From Xiphydria camelus (Eukaryota; Arthropoda; Insecta; Hymenoptera; Xiphydriidae): a stretch of 64,000 nucleotides of DNA. Positions within the stretch are counted from its first letter, which is position 1. Every line of letters begins with the position of its first letter. The stretch spans positions 27,920,955 through 27,984,954 of the forward strand of contig OY783191.1 of the NCBI GenBank assembly GCA_963678675.1, written 5' to 3'. The notes beneath the pieces are model-generated. The model worked only from the letters and a program-made list of their open reading frames with translations, made no database searches and was not told the origin of the DNA. The position numbers and the translations under genes were made by a program. Shown piece by piece: positions 31,790 through 41,088 of the stretch.

Positions 31790-33560
31790 AGGTAGGTACT
31801 TTTATCTCGCGACTCTCGAAATCATCGCGCGAACGGCCGCGTCCTCCGCGGGTGGTTGTTGGACTCGAGGTCTGCCGCCTCGCGGGGAAATTCCGCGATT
31901 CACGTGGCAGGGTGAAGGGAGGAAGAATTCGAAACGGTGTTTTTCCACGAGTCAGACGCGTCGTACGGCGCACGATAATCTCTGTATCCGAAGCGATTCT
32001 TATTTGAAATGTTAGAATGTCGCTGCCGAGTAGCGCGAAATCCCTGCATTTTCGCTCAGACCGTGCAGTTTCCTCGTCATTTTCAAGCGCGACCTTCGTT
32101 CCGACCTATTGCGCGCGGACGATTCTCCCGAGGTCCACTTTCCGCGAATTCTCCAATTCTCGCGCTTCTCTCAGCGCCTCGTTTTAATCTCGATTCCTAC
32201 CTGCACTCGTTATTCAAACGAGACGATAACTAGAACGACTGCGGAAAAACCACGAACTCCGGGAGGAGGGGAGGGGGTCATTGGACCCCACCGCGACCCC
32301 CGCGGCACCCCACAAAAGTCGCACGGTGCGAAAGTCCGCGGCGCGGAGAAAAGAAACGAGGATCGTTGCTCGGAGCGCTCTAGAGCGAATTGGAAATCGG
32401 CTCGTTCGCCGTAAGGTCAACGCACGGACTTATATCCTTCTTCGGCACCCACACCGTGCGACGAGGAGGCGAGCGCGCGCGCGCGCTCGCGATCATACGC
32501 ACGTCGTGCGTACGCGTAGCGAGGTGTCAACGAGCGCGGGGGGCGGTCCTGTACGCGCGGCCGAATCTTTCTGCGGACTTACCAAGAATCGCCTGGAGGG
32601 TCTGCTCGTCTCCGTCTCCGATGACGTCCATGCCTCCTTCGATCGGGCCCCGGCGCTCTCCTGGGCCTCACCAGGCCCCATTTTGTCTTGGAGCGACGTT
32701 CGCTGCCGCGTCCCACATCTTACGAGTCCCCGCGCGACACACACTCGAGACCTGGTCCCTCGCGCCGGAATCGACACCGCGACTATGCGTTTTCGCGCGT
32801 CAACACCGAAGGAATCATCTCGCGGGGCTTTCGTCAGGGAAGGAACCGCACTAGCGAGACACCGCGCGCACGTTCGCCGTCCTCGCGAGTTTATCTCGAC
32901 GCGCCGCGAGCTGAAAACTCTCAAACTCCGCGTAGCGCACTCGTGTTCGTCACGGCGAACGATCACGGTCACGTGATCCCCCGCTATACCTACCTAGAGT
33001 TTGTTTCGACAGCCACGCGTGTAGGTCCCTCCCGCGCGTGCTCTACCTCGCGACGATTCCTTCTTCGACCGACGAAAACCTGGCGGGTGGGTGGGTGGGC
33101 CGAGGTGGCATCGGTATGCGTTCGCGGATAGGCCTCGCTCTTATCGGTCGATTTTGCGGTGCTACCGAAGCCCCCTGCGTTCGTTGGGTATGGAGGTACG
33201 CGGAAAAAATTGCGCGACGGGAAAGCGCTCACGACAGGTGGCAGCACCGCGCGCTGCACTTTGCTGCTTCGCGGATCAATTTTTTTTATACCTATGAAGA
33301 ATTCGCCAATGGCTTTGATGCATTTGTTAAGCGAATCGGAGTGCCTTGTGAAGAGAAGGGCCTTCGCAGTGTGAATCACCGGGAAAGTGGATAACGCGAT
33401 GTGAGAATCGAAGGTTCGAACTTTCTGGATATATAACTATTTTACCGACGGAGCGAAAAATCATTCGACGAAGCGCGCGGTTGACGTCTCGTGGCTATAA
33501 CTTGTAGTGGGTTCCTTCACGCCTTATACCGTTTCCGGAATAACTCAGGTAATTTACGTT
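31790..33560. promoter_or_regulatory. Large CpG island
   Basis: The longest CpG-rich block in the window, with GCGCGCGCGCGC near 32474. All six frames are open for long distances, which is a composition effect. It contains the probable first coding exon at 32583-32631 on minus, so it is most simply the promoter and 5' region of a gene running leftward, whose further exons I could not place. Confidence 0.5.
32583..32631 (-). CDS. Probable first coding exon of an unidentified gene
   Basis: Minus strand ATG at 32631, encoding MDVIGDGDEQTLQAIL plus the first base of a Gly codon, directly followed by a consensus GTAAGT donor. An acidic, methionine-initiated 16-residue exon ending in an ideal donor inside a CpG island is a typical first coding exon. 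I do not recognise the protein. Downstream exons should lie to the left (smaller coordinates) but are not identifiable; much of 27-31 kb is repeat. An alternative upstream frame on the same strand is arginine-rich and looks like composition noise. Confidence 0.4.
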
Positions 33561-34065
33561 TACGACTACCGTACTTTACGTTTGCCTAAATCTTTATCGC
33601 GTCTCTTGTACCACTTTCTTAATATGAAATATCAAAGGATGATCTTCGAAAAGGGGGGATGGGGGCAAATGATAACGTTCGAATAGACTGTCTAAGTCTG
33701 ACGTCACAAATGGGCGGAGCTTCCAAACCTTTCCAAACAAATCGGTTTTGCATGCAAATTGTCCATAAGAGAGTTTTCTTTTCAAGTGTATCGTTAATTT
33801 TGACGTAAATAAGGGTTATGAGCTATATATTTTGGTAAAGTTTGGTCAAACCTAGGATATCCCCAAATATTTTAAAATAGGTAAGCTCTGTACAATATAT
33901 TTTTTGCTCCTTTTAGATGTTAGGTTATGAGGTTATATCAATGTTTTGTTTTCATGAAAACTTATAATTTTTGAAAAATACTATTTTCTCATGAGTGTTT
34001 TTAAATGTTGTTTTTTTTATTATTATTATTTTCTAGGTTGAGCGGTTTAATGGTCATTTATAACC

Positions 34066-34178
34066 ATGGTAATGTGTTTTGTGCCTGATTGTAAACACTA
34101 CAGTGACTGAAATCTTTGTAAATTTTTCACGTTCCCTGCTGACTTACAAGAGCGAAGGAAATGGATTAACATGATAAG
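34066..34178 (+). pseudogene. THAP zinc-finger exon, left arm
   Basis: ATG at 34066 encodes MVMCFVPDCKHYSD, then an in-frame TGA, then NLCKFFTFPADLQERRKW and INMIR, ending at an AG/GTAATA donor. The spacing C-x4-C and the later FP and W residues match the start of the THAP C2CH finger. The TGA prevents translation unless bypassed. Confidence 0.65.
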
Positions 34179-34761
34179 GTAATATTATTGAATACTCCCA
34201 GATAGAAAAGTCTGCCACAGGATTAGTGCAGTGCCGCTCATATACCGCCAAAGTTGATGCACACCTTGTCGAAACACGTCTTGTCGGTAGAACGCGATAT
34301 TCCTACCGTGGCATTGTACCGCAATTCTAGAGATTTTTAATTCTGGCATATTGGAGGTAAAATACATGTATACTGTCAGTACAGGAAGACGATATATGTA
34401 TAAGGGGTATAGTTTCAAAGTGTACGATCTCCATGCTTCATAAGCTTACGAAGCATGGAGATCGTACGCTTTGAAACTATACCCCTCATATATCGTTAGC
34501 CTACGAAGCATGGAGATAGTACACTTTGAAACTATACCCCTTATATATCGTCTTCCTGTACTGACAGTATACATGTATTTTACCTCCAATATGCCGGAAT
34601 TAAAAATCTTTAGAATTGCGGTACAATGCCACGGTAGGAATATCACGTTCTACCGACAAGACGTGCTTCGACAAAGTCTGCATCAACTTTGGTGGTATAT
34701 TGGCGGCACTGCACTAATCCTGTGGCAGACTTTTCTATCTGAGAGTATTCAATAATATTAC

Positions 34762-34874
34762 CTTATCATGTTAATCCATTTCCTTCGCTCTTGTAAGTCA
34801 GCAGGGAACGTGAAAAATTTACAAAGATTTCAGTCACTGTAGTGTTTACAATCAGGCACAAAACACATTACCAT
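34762..34874 (-). pseudogene. THAP zinc-finger exon, right arm
   Basis: Inverted counterpart of 34066-34178, reading minus from the ATG at 34874 with the same residues (CFVPDCKHYS, FFTFPADL) and the same TGA in the same place, ending at the same donor. Shared damage means the arms were copied from one another after the stop arose, or are kept alike by gene conversion. Confidence 0.65.
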
Positions 34875-35260
34875 GGTTATAAATGACCATTAAACCGTTC
34901 AACCTAGAAAATAATAATTAAAAAAAACATTTAAAAAAACTCCTAAGAAAAAATAGTATTTTTCAAAAATTATAAAAGTTCATGAAAACAAAACATTGAT
35001 ATAACCTCATAACCTAACATATCTAAAAGGAGCAAAAAATATATTATACAGCTTACCCCTATTTTAAAATATGTGGAGATATCCTAGGTTTGACCAAACT
35101 TTACCAAAATATATAGCTCATAACCCTTATTTACGTCAAAATTAACGATACACTTGAAAAGAAAACTCTCTTATGGACAATTTGCACGTAAAACCGATTT
35201 GTTTGGAAAGGTTTGTAAGCTCCGCCCCTTCGTGTGACGTCAAGACTTAGACAGTCTATT

Positions 35261-36195
35261 ATCGTTTTTCTGGCCTTTTAGGAATATGAGCAATTGATAT
35301 AATTCAAACATATCTATAGGAGGCATTCTACGCCACTTCAGCTGTTCAAAAAATAAATGTATTCTAAAAATGTCAAAAAATCAAATTTAGGATCTGTCGA
35401 ATGGGCGGAGCCTAAACTGTCATGGCGCCGACAAGGTTGCAAAGAAACACGTGGAATAACGAGACTTTTTGAAGAAAAAATGATTAGTATACGTGAAATT
35501 TGTGCCTGGGCGCCTAGGACACTAATAGTAATAGAAATAGTAAGTAATAGAAATTTTATTGAGGCGGAACGATTACTAAAAGCAGGTCAAGTCATAAAAT
35601 GTGGGATAAATGGTAATGTTGGAAAAATTTATAGGTATTCTCATTATATTGATGTGCGTTGGACTTTCGTCCATTAATACATGTTTATCTTCTATTTCCC
35701 GCTTTGGTGAATCCATAATTTCTTCGGATCCGATTTTTTAGCATTCCTTTGCAATAACCGATTTTCCTGAAGTTTCGTGCGGGTAAATTGGTTCTTATTT
35801 TCCTTATGATTCAGCAGGTTACACGAGGGAACTGCATTCTTTTTGTAATTTTAATACTTTTTTCCATTGTTGAAACCGATAAATTTTCTCTAAATTGCCA
35901 AATATACTTGAAATATAAACAACACGTTTAAGTATTTGGTTTTGGGAAATAATGAAACGAGACCTTTGTCATTATTTAAACGACTCTCGTAGCCTGGCAC
36001 TGAACAGACGAGTCTTCCTTTCCCTTTCACTGTTAAATTCCTCTTTGTAGACATTTATAAAACAAAATAATCGAAAAAATAACACATGTAACAATGTTAC
36101 GATTTCTGTTTACACTTGCTCCAGACCCTCCGGACTTTGCAACCTCAAATTGATTTTTCTCCCCGCCGCCAGATGTCGTAGCGCCATTCCAAATT
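35261..36195. other. No confident gene
   Basis: A 106-codon frame on plus (35357-35677) contains SWRRQGCKETRGITRLFEEK and ERLLKAGQVIKCGINGN, a plausible degraded transposon protein, but I cannot tie it to a family. The rest is A+T-rich. Confidence 0.35.
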
Positions 36196-36201
36196 CCAGA
36201 C

Positions 36202-36581
36202 TTACAGACCAATCCTACTCTAAATCACGGAGTAATGCGTATCTTTTTAATTTTAGTTTTGAAATTGAGGGCCAAACCCCTATCAACGGTTACTTTGTTT
36301 TTGTTTACATTTGACGAATAAAAAGAAACTTGTACAAAATTACATAATAAAACTCCCTGTCGTTTGAGACATTCAATGAATTTTCGATCTTTTCTTTTAT
36401 AAAATCGCTGTATTTCTCAAACCACTGGGAGTTCTATAACGCAACTTTGCCCGAAATGTTCTTTTTACTTGTCGATTATGAGAAAAGAGGTACCGTCGAT
36501 AGGGCTTGGTCATAAATTTTAAAAAAATGAAATAAAAAAAATACGATTACTCCATAATTTATGGAAGGTTTGTTATGTAAT
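36202..36581. mobile_element. Palindromic MITE family E, copy 2
   Basis: TTACAGACCAATCCTACTCT at the left pairs with the degraded AAGGTTTGTTATGTAA at the right, and AACTCCCTGTCGTTTGAGAC with TCAAACCACTGGGAGTT. Matches the inner part of 15920-16477. Confidence 0.7.
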
Positions 36582-36771
36582 TTGTTAGAATTGGGTGTGT
36601 GCACTAGTTACGAATGTTGCGTAATTGCAGTATAGAGTGAAGTAAAAAATTTGTGTTGCACGTATCATTGTTTAAAAACATTCAAAAACAGACAAATTTG
36701 CGATAAATTAAAGTAAAAACTGCTGCGACGAAATTTGGCAACTGAGCAAAATCAAAACGCGCTCTGATTGG

Positions 36772-37130
36772 CTGTGACGTCACGATCTGTACAAACAACC
36801 AGCTGTCAAACGGAGTTGCTTGTGTTTTTAAGGTATTTTTCTGTGATTCAGAAAGTTTGTTGTTTCTACGTCGTTCTAGTATCTGAAGTCGAACTGTCAT
36901 AGTCTCTCGGCACATTTACAAACACTTTGTGTCTGGAGTTCGCACAGAAGTATTCGTGCATTTTGGCACAAAACACGATTTCCTGTGGACTTGTGGTACA
37001 TGCATTTTCAGCCACTTTCACAAAAAACGATGTAGAAGCAACAAGCTTTCCGAATCATAGAAAAACACCGCAAAAACATAGGTAACTCCGTTTGACAGCT
37101 ATTTGTTTGTACAGATCGTGACGTCACAAC
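36772..37130. mobile_element. Foldback MITE with ~100-bp arms
   Basis: TGTGACGTCACGATCTGTAC (36773) pairs with GTACAGATCGTGACGTCACA (37130); the arms continue through AGCTGTCAAACGGAGTT/AACTCCGTTTGACAGCT. The interior is A+T-rich. Confidence 0.7.
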
Positions 37131-37497
37131 CGCCATTACAGGCAAATCGCGATTTCACGGGACATTTCCACATTTGAATTTTAGACTCAATTTTCTCATA
37201 AAAACTTGATAGCCAAATTTTTAAATTTATTAATATCATATATACAGTATGTCCCGTGGATAAAACGCAAGTATTTGAATTTCCCCCACATTTGACTTTG
37301 GTAGTGCTTGGAACGGTGTTGTAGTTAGAGTTGGCTTCAGAAGAGTGCGCTGCGTTCTTACGAGCCGTGTTTCCGCGAAACCTGTATGATTATTTCTCAT
37401 CACTTCTACATATTATTTACCGTTATTTACAAATTCAGTTAATTTCGAGGTTAGACGCTTCGATCTCCCGAATCGAGATTAGACGCTTCGATCTCCC

Positions 37498-37633
37498 ATC
37501 ACACGTGAAAAAACGTAAGCAGTAACAGTAAGGATTGACCAATCAGAAATATCATTCTTACGGAATTATGGTTAAACAGGCTTTCTGATTGGTCAATCCT
37601 TACTGTTACTGCTTACGTTTTTTCACGTGTGAT
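37498..37633. mobile_element. 136-bp hairpin MITE, copy 1
   Basis: ATCACACGTGAAAAAACGTA to TACGTTTTTTCACGTGTGAT, with arms of 52 bp and a loop of about 32 bp; contains GATTGACCAATCAGAAA and its complement. Differs from copy 2 at only two loop positions. Followed by GGCCTTAA. Confidence 0.85.
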
Positions 37634-37672
37634 GGCCTTAACAGTTCCCGGGAAATCAGACGTTTTAAGGAC

Positions 37673-37808
37673 ATCACACGTGAAAAAACGTAAGCAGTAA
37701 CAGTAAGGATTGACCAATCAGAAATATCATTCTTACAGAATTATGCTTAAACAGGCTTTCTGATTGGTCAATCCTTACTGTTACTGCTTACGTTTTTTCA
37801 CGTGTGAT
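37673..37808. mobile_element. 136-bp hairpin MITE, copy 2, TTAA-like target
   Basis: Same arms as copy 1. The flanks TTTTAAGGAC and GGCCTTTA, compared with the uninterrupted relative at about 30455 (ACGTTTGACACTTTTCGC), indicate insertion at a TTAA-like site with GGCC at the element end. TTAA target choice suggests a piggyBac or Kolobok relationship. Confidence 0.75.
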
Positions 37809-37962
37809 GGCCTTTACATTTTTCGCTCTCGAAACACGGCTCGTAAGAACGCAGCGCACTCTTCTGAAGCCAACTCTAACTACAGCACCGTTCCAAGCAC
37901 TACCAAAGTCAAATGTGGGGGAAATTCAAATACTTGCGTTATATCCACGGGACATACTGTAT

Positions 37963-38331
37963 CAGCCCCCTGCAACTCACACGTATTCCCATTAGATATC
38001 TTTGACCACGCTTTGTCGCCAGTCGTACTAATCCGCTACGTGGCGCCCTATCGCTGGCCCTGTGTTGGCTGCTGCTGGCTGCTGGCTGTTGGCTGCGCTG
38101 GCTCATATAAAATTCGTTCGAACATTTACTGGACTATTTCTATTACTTCATAAAATTCCTTATCCCTACATATTTATTACAAAATGGAATAATGCTTCAT
38201 TGCACTCAAGCCCCTTCATTCACACCTCATTCGCCCGCTTTCAGCCGGGCCTGCCGGACCAGCGACACTGCGCCACCACGCGGTTGGCGATAACGGTTTG
38301 GCCATGCGAAACGCAGAGTTGCAGGGGGCTG
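37963..38331. mobile_element. hAT-like MITE with 8-bp target duplication
   Basis: Perfect 16-bp inverted ends CAGCCCCCTGCAACTC and GAGTTGCAGGGGGCTG flanked by an exact 8-bp duplication TACTGTAT (37955-37962, 38332-38339). CAG-starting ends and 8-bp duplications are the hAT signature. The interior is simple sequence (GGCTGCTGCTGGCTGCTGGC near 38066) with no transposase. Confidence 0.9.
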
Positions 38332-38387
38332 TACTGTATACACGATAATCTTCATTTTAAGCCAGTTTCTGAAAAATGTGAAAACAC

Positions 38388-38478
38388 CCAATTATACTCG
38401 TATAACTTAATTATTAGACATTTTTTAGGATACATTCATTTTTTGAGCGGCCAAAGTGGCGTGGAATGCCCCATATGT
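38388..38478. repeat. Solo arm of MITE family E
   Basis: ATACTCGTATAACTTAATTA ... GATACATTCATTTTTTGAGC ... GTGGCGTGGAATGCCCC matches the right outer arm at 16390-16477. No left partner is seen. Confidence 0.6.
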
Positions 38479-38772
38479 GTCCTCCAAAAAGTAGGACAGG
38501 AGTATAAAATATCCAAGAAAAAATAGCGATAAGAGTTACCAGTAATGAACCAAATTTCTTTTAAAAAATTTCACTTTCCATTACCTATTAAATTATACCC
38601 ATGCAATCGTTTACCCCACGATTACTCGCAACGACGCATATGTATTCCTATACATACACATAGGATACAGTTATTTCAGCAACTCTAACAGCAAAAAAAT
38701 AGTAATTAAAGTAATTTACTGTTTAACTTATTGCTTATTTTATAAGATAACAATTTCTCATTATTGCAAATA

Positions 38773-38960
38773 TTAACCCGGCAATGGCGCACGTGGGTTT
38801 TTCGTGTCTTCAGATGGCCCTTTTTTTTAAGGAGGGGCTTTGGAAGACCCGGGTAGTGTGGAACTCTTGCTTCGCGGGACCAGCCTGAGGCCCACACTAA
38901 CCGGGTCTGCTAAAACCCGGGTGTGCGTCTACAGATGGCCCCTGGCTTTACGGCTACGTA
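38773..38960. repeat. piggyBac-like end, incomplete
   Basis: TTAA followed by CCCGGCAATGGCGCACGTGG, similar in layout to the 11748 element's CCCTTCGTTACTCACGTGGG. Further on, AGACCCGGGTAGTGTGGAAC and CCCACACTAACCGGGTCT are inverted. The right end was not found. Confidence 0.4.
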
Positions 38961-39400
38961 TGTATGTGCCGCGGGTGATTTTCGCATACTGGATGTGTCA
39001 TTACGGGTTTGCAGTAGCTCTATTAATCTCCATTTTCCACATTCTGCTTACGGGATTCTAATTAAAATACTAAATAATAAAATTAATAAAACGAAATTTT
39101 TTAAACTGAAATTTATAATAAAAATAAAAAATTCATCTTAAAACTCTTCTTATAATAATTTATAATGAAAAAAGGGCACGCATATAACGTATCGTGCGAT
39201 TAAAATTGACGAGGTTTTATTAATGTCGATAAAATTTATTATAAAACGTTTCATTGTACATAATAAGAGAACGATATCTATATCATTTTTTAAAATTATG
39301 AGACGAGAAAATGATTAAATACTTTGTTTTGCCTAACTATAGTGTAATGGTAACGAAATATCATAGTAAACTCCGATAGATACATAGTAATGTACAGTAC
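38961..39400. other. A+T-rich spacer; possible polyadenylation region
   Basis: Very A+T-rich. On the minus strand AATAAA-type hexamers occur at about 39204-39240, which could end the choline kinase transcript; this is a guess based on position. Confidence 0.3.
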
Positions 39401-39477
39401 AATTCACGCGCGGCTCGCGTAGAAAGTTTCGTAGCACGTATCACACCGAGGCACGAGAACGAGGGCAAGACTCCAAA

Positions 39478-39609
39478 GGTGCGGTTAAACGGCCTGTGAT
39501 AGCGCGAGCCGAGCCAAGTTCGCGCGATCCATCGTTTGTCGGTTTTTCGGCATGGATCAAAGGCGCGCGCGGCGCGGCTCGCGTTATCATAGGCCGTTTA
39601 ACCGCACCA
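39478..39609. repeat. GC-rich hairpin, 34-bp arms
   Basis: GGTGCGGTTAAACGGCCTGT with GATAGCGCGAGCCG (39478-39513) pairs, with two mismatches, with CGGCTCGCGTTATCATAGGC and CGTTTAACCGCACC (39574-39609). The loop has its own small palindrome, GATCCAT/ATGGATC. May be a MITE or a transcribed hairpin. Confidence 0.6.
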
Positions 39610-40974
39610 ACGCGCAAGCCATTCGCGTCGCTCGCATTTGCTCCCCTCGCAGAGTTAGCAGCGCGCGCGAATGCTTCGTCGTGCCGCGCTGAGATAAAAT
39701 GCGGTAAAACTGTGCACGGTGAACCGTTCGTAGTCGACTACGATTTTTCTCAACGCGGCAGTGCCGTTATGCAAAGATCGCCGAGACTTGTTTATCAACG
39801 AAGTTTCACACCGTGCCTTCGGCGCCGGGCGTTGCAAAACTCTATGCAAACCGCGCAAACTTTCTTCGTTCGCGTAGAAAAATATCGTAAGATTCGTCTT
39901 TGATATACATCACTGTAAACCGGAACACACCGAATCGATCCATGGAAATACCAACGGCACCTTTTATCACGGGAGTGCACGTTCTGAACCGGTCTCGTCA
40001 AATCGATCGGTACGCCCTCATTCGACCCTTTATCATCACTTTATCTCCACTTCCGTATATCGTTGCTACTAAACGCTATAAAAATACTATATACAAAATT
40101 ACAATGGAACGGTAAAAATTAAACGTAAAGCGAGACGAATATTAACGTCGGACGATCGTCAAAATCGACATTGCGACAGTGTTGCTGTATGAGCGGTAAT
40201 CGCTGAATAAATAACACTTCCCTTCGAAGCTACGGATCGCATTGTACGCGCTCGATAGTGCGTGATATTTATAATTTAATAATTGCGTATTAACGGCATT
40301 GGGCGGAACAGCTATACGTAGCATCTTAAAGTAGCAGAGAATAATTTACAAACTAGAATTCTTCTTCGTCGAAATGACCTTTCCAGTCGCCCGGGAAGCC
40401 CGTTGCGTCCAATGGTGCGCTCAGGTCCATTCTATTCGTTAAGTTCTATCACCTTGCCGTGTAAGTCTTCGAGGCCTTGAAATGCTGTGAGATACGACGC
40501 GCTTAAGTACCGTGCAGTGAGAGGGTAAGCAGTTGACTCGCGCTCGATGTCGATAGGAAATTTAACATCCAACGTCGTCGAATTAAAAAAGCTTCGTCGT
40601 CTCCCAAGCGTTCGGCAGATTTCGTCGCAGCGCTTGGTTGAAAATCATCGCGAGTTTAGATAATGCTTCATGCAAAATTCAATCGTTAAGCCGATTTCGA
40701 AGGATTTGCGGTTGCTCGCGACATCTGCGCTGCGAGCTTACCATTTTAGTTCGAATTTTATCCCGATGTAAAACTCTCGATTGCGAATTACGACTCGTCG
40801 TTCAATCTCGAATATGATTGAGTTATATCGCGAAACTGATCGTCGGGTAATCGCTTCCTTTGTATGCTTGGTCAAGCTCGGACAGAACTATCTGCCGAAG
40901 CTCCGCGCGAGGACGTTATTCCCGAGGTGGGAATCGAGGATTTGTTTCGTAGGAAGGCACGACTCGCGGGGTTT
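39610..40974 (-). other. Probable 3' untranslated region of choline kinase
   Basis: Directly follows the stop codon on the minus strand, with intermediate GC content, no sign of known coding families and no foldbacks. Long open frames here (for example 39496-39903 plus) are not similar to anything I recognise. Assignment is from position only. Confidence 0.35.
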
Positions 40975-41088
40975 TCAGTCCTCGTGTGTAACTTTTCTTA
41001 TGTCATCGTCATCCGGCGATGGCGGCATGGAGACGAGGAACTTTTTCTTCAGGTCCTGATAGTGCCTCAGCCTGGATACCGCGTATTC
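40975..41088 (-). CDS. Choline kinase coding exon 5 and stop
   Basis: 37 codons plus TGA at 40977-40975, after TTGTCAACAG: EYAVSRLRHYQDLKKKFLV, then SMPPSPDDDDIRKVTHED. The EYA-x3-L-x2-Y pattern matches the C-terminal helix (DYAQARFDAY in vertebrates). The acidic tail is beyond the conserved part. Confidence 0.9.
   Translation of the reverse strand, partial: EYAVSRLRHYQDLKKKFLVSMPPSPDDDDIRKVTHED

Larger units (their letters stand above)
33682..35260. mobile_element. Giant foldback carrying two THAP exons
   Basis: Arms of about 750 bp: AATAGACTGTCTAAGTC (33682) to the centre near 34440, then the inverted copy out to GACTTAGACAGTCTATT (35260). By eye the arms are over 90% identical. The right arm has an extra duplicated segment of about 58 bp near the centre (34446-34560; GAAGCATGGAGAT repeated). 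Each arm contains the first exon of a THAP-domain protein, in head-to-head inverted position. THAP domains are found in P-element and Kolobok transposases; no catalytic part is present, so the superfamily is not settled. Confidence 0.75.
37245..37959. mobile_element. TA-flanked DNA transposon remnant hosting two hairpins
   Basis: Ends CAGTATGTCCCGTGGATAAA and TATCCACGGGACATACTG, terminal repeats about 130 bp, TA on both sides (37243-37244 and 37960-37961). Its interior shares DNA with 30380-30500, so the coding fragment there is probably the autonomous relative's. Two 136-bp hairpins have inserted into it, and an hAT-like MITE has landed in its right TA-bearing end. Confidence 0.75.

Noticed and set aside
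32281..33131. Long overlapping open frames on both strands of the CpG island (up to 231 codons)
   Set aside because: Several registers on both strands are open at once and rich in Arg, Ala, Ser and Pro, as expected from composition; no family resemblance.
34471..34755. 94-codon frame in the right arm of the THAP foldback
   Set aside because: Mirrored by a similar frame on the other strand of the left arm; no catalytic residues; most likely intronic sequence of the parent transposon.
35357..35677. 106-codon frame with ERLLKAGQVIKCGI
   Set aside because: Suggestive of a transposon protein fragment but not assignable, with no upstream or downstream continuation.
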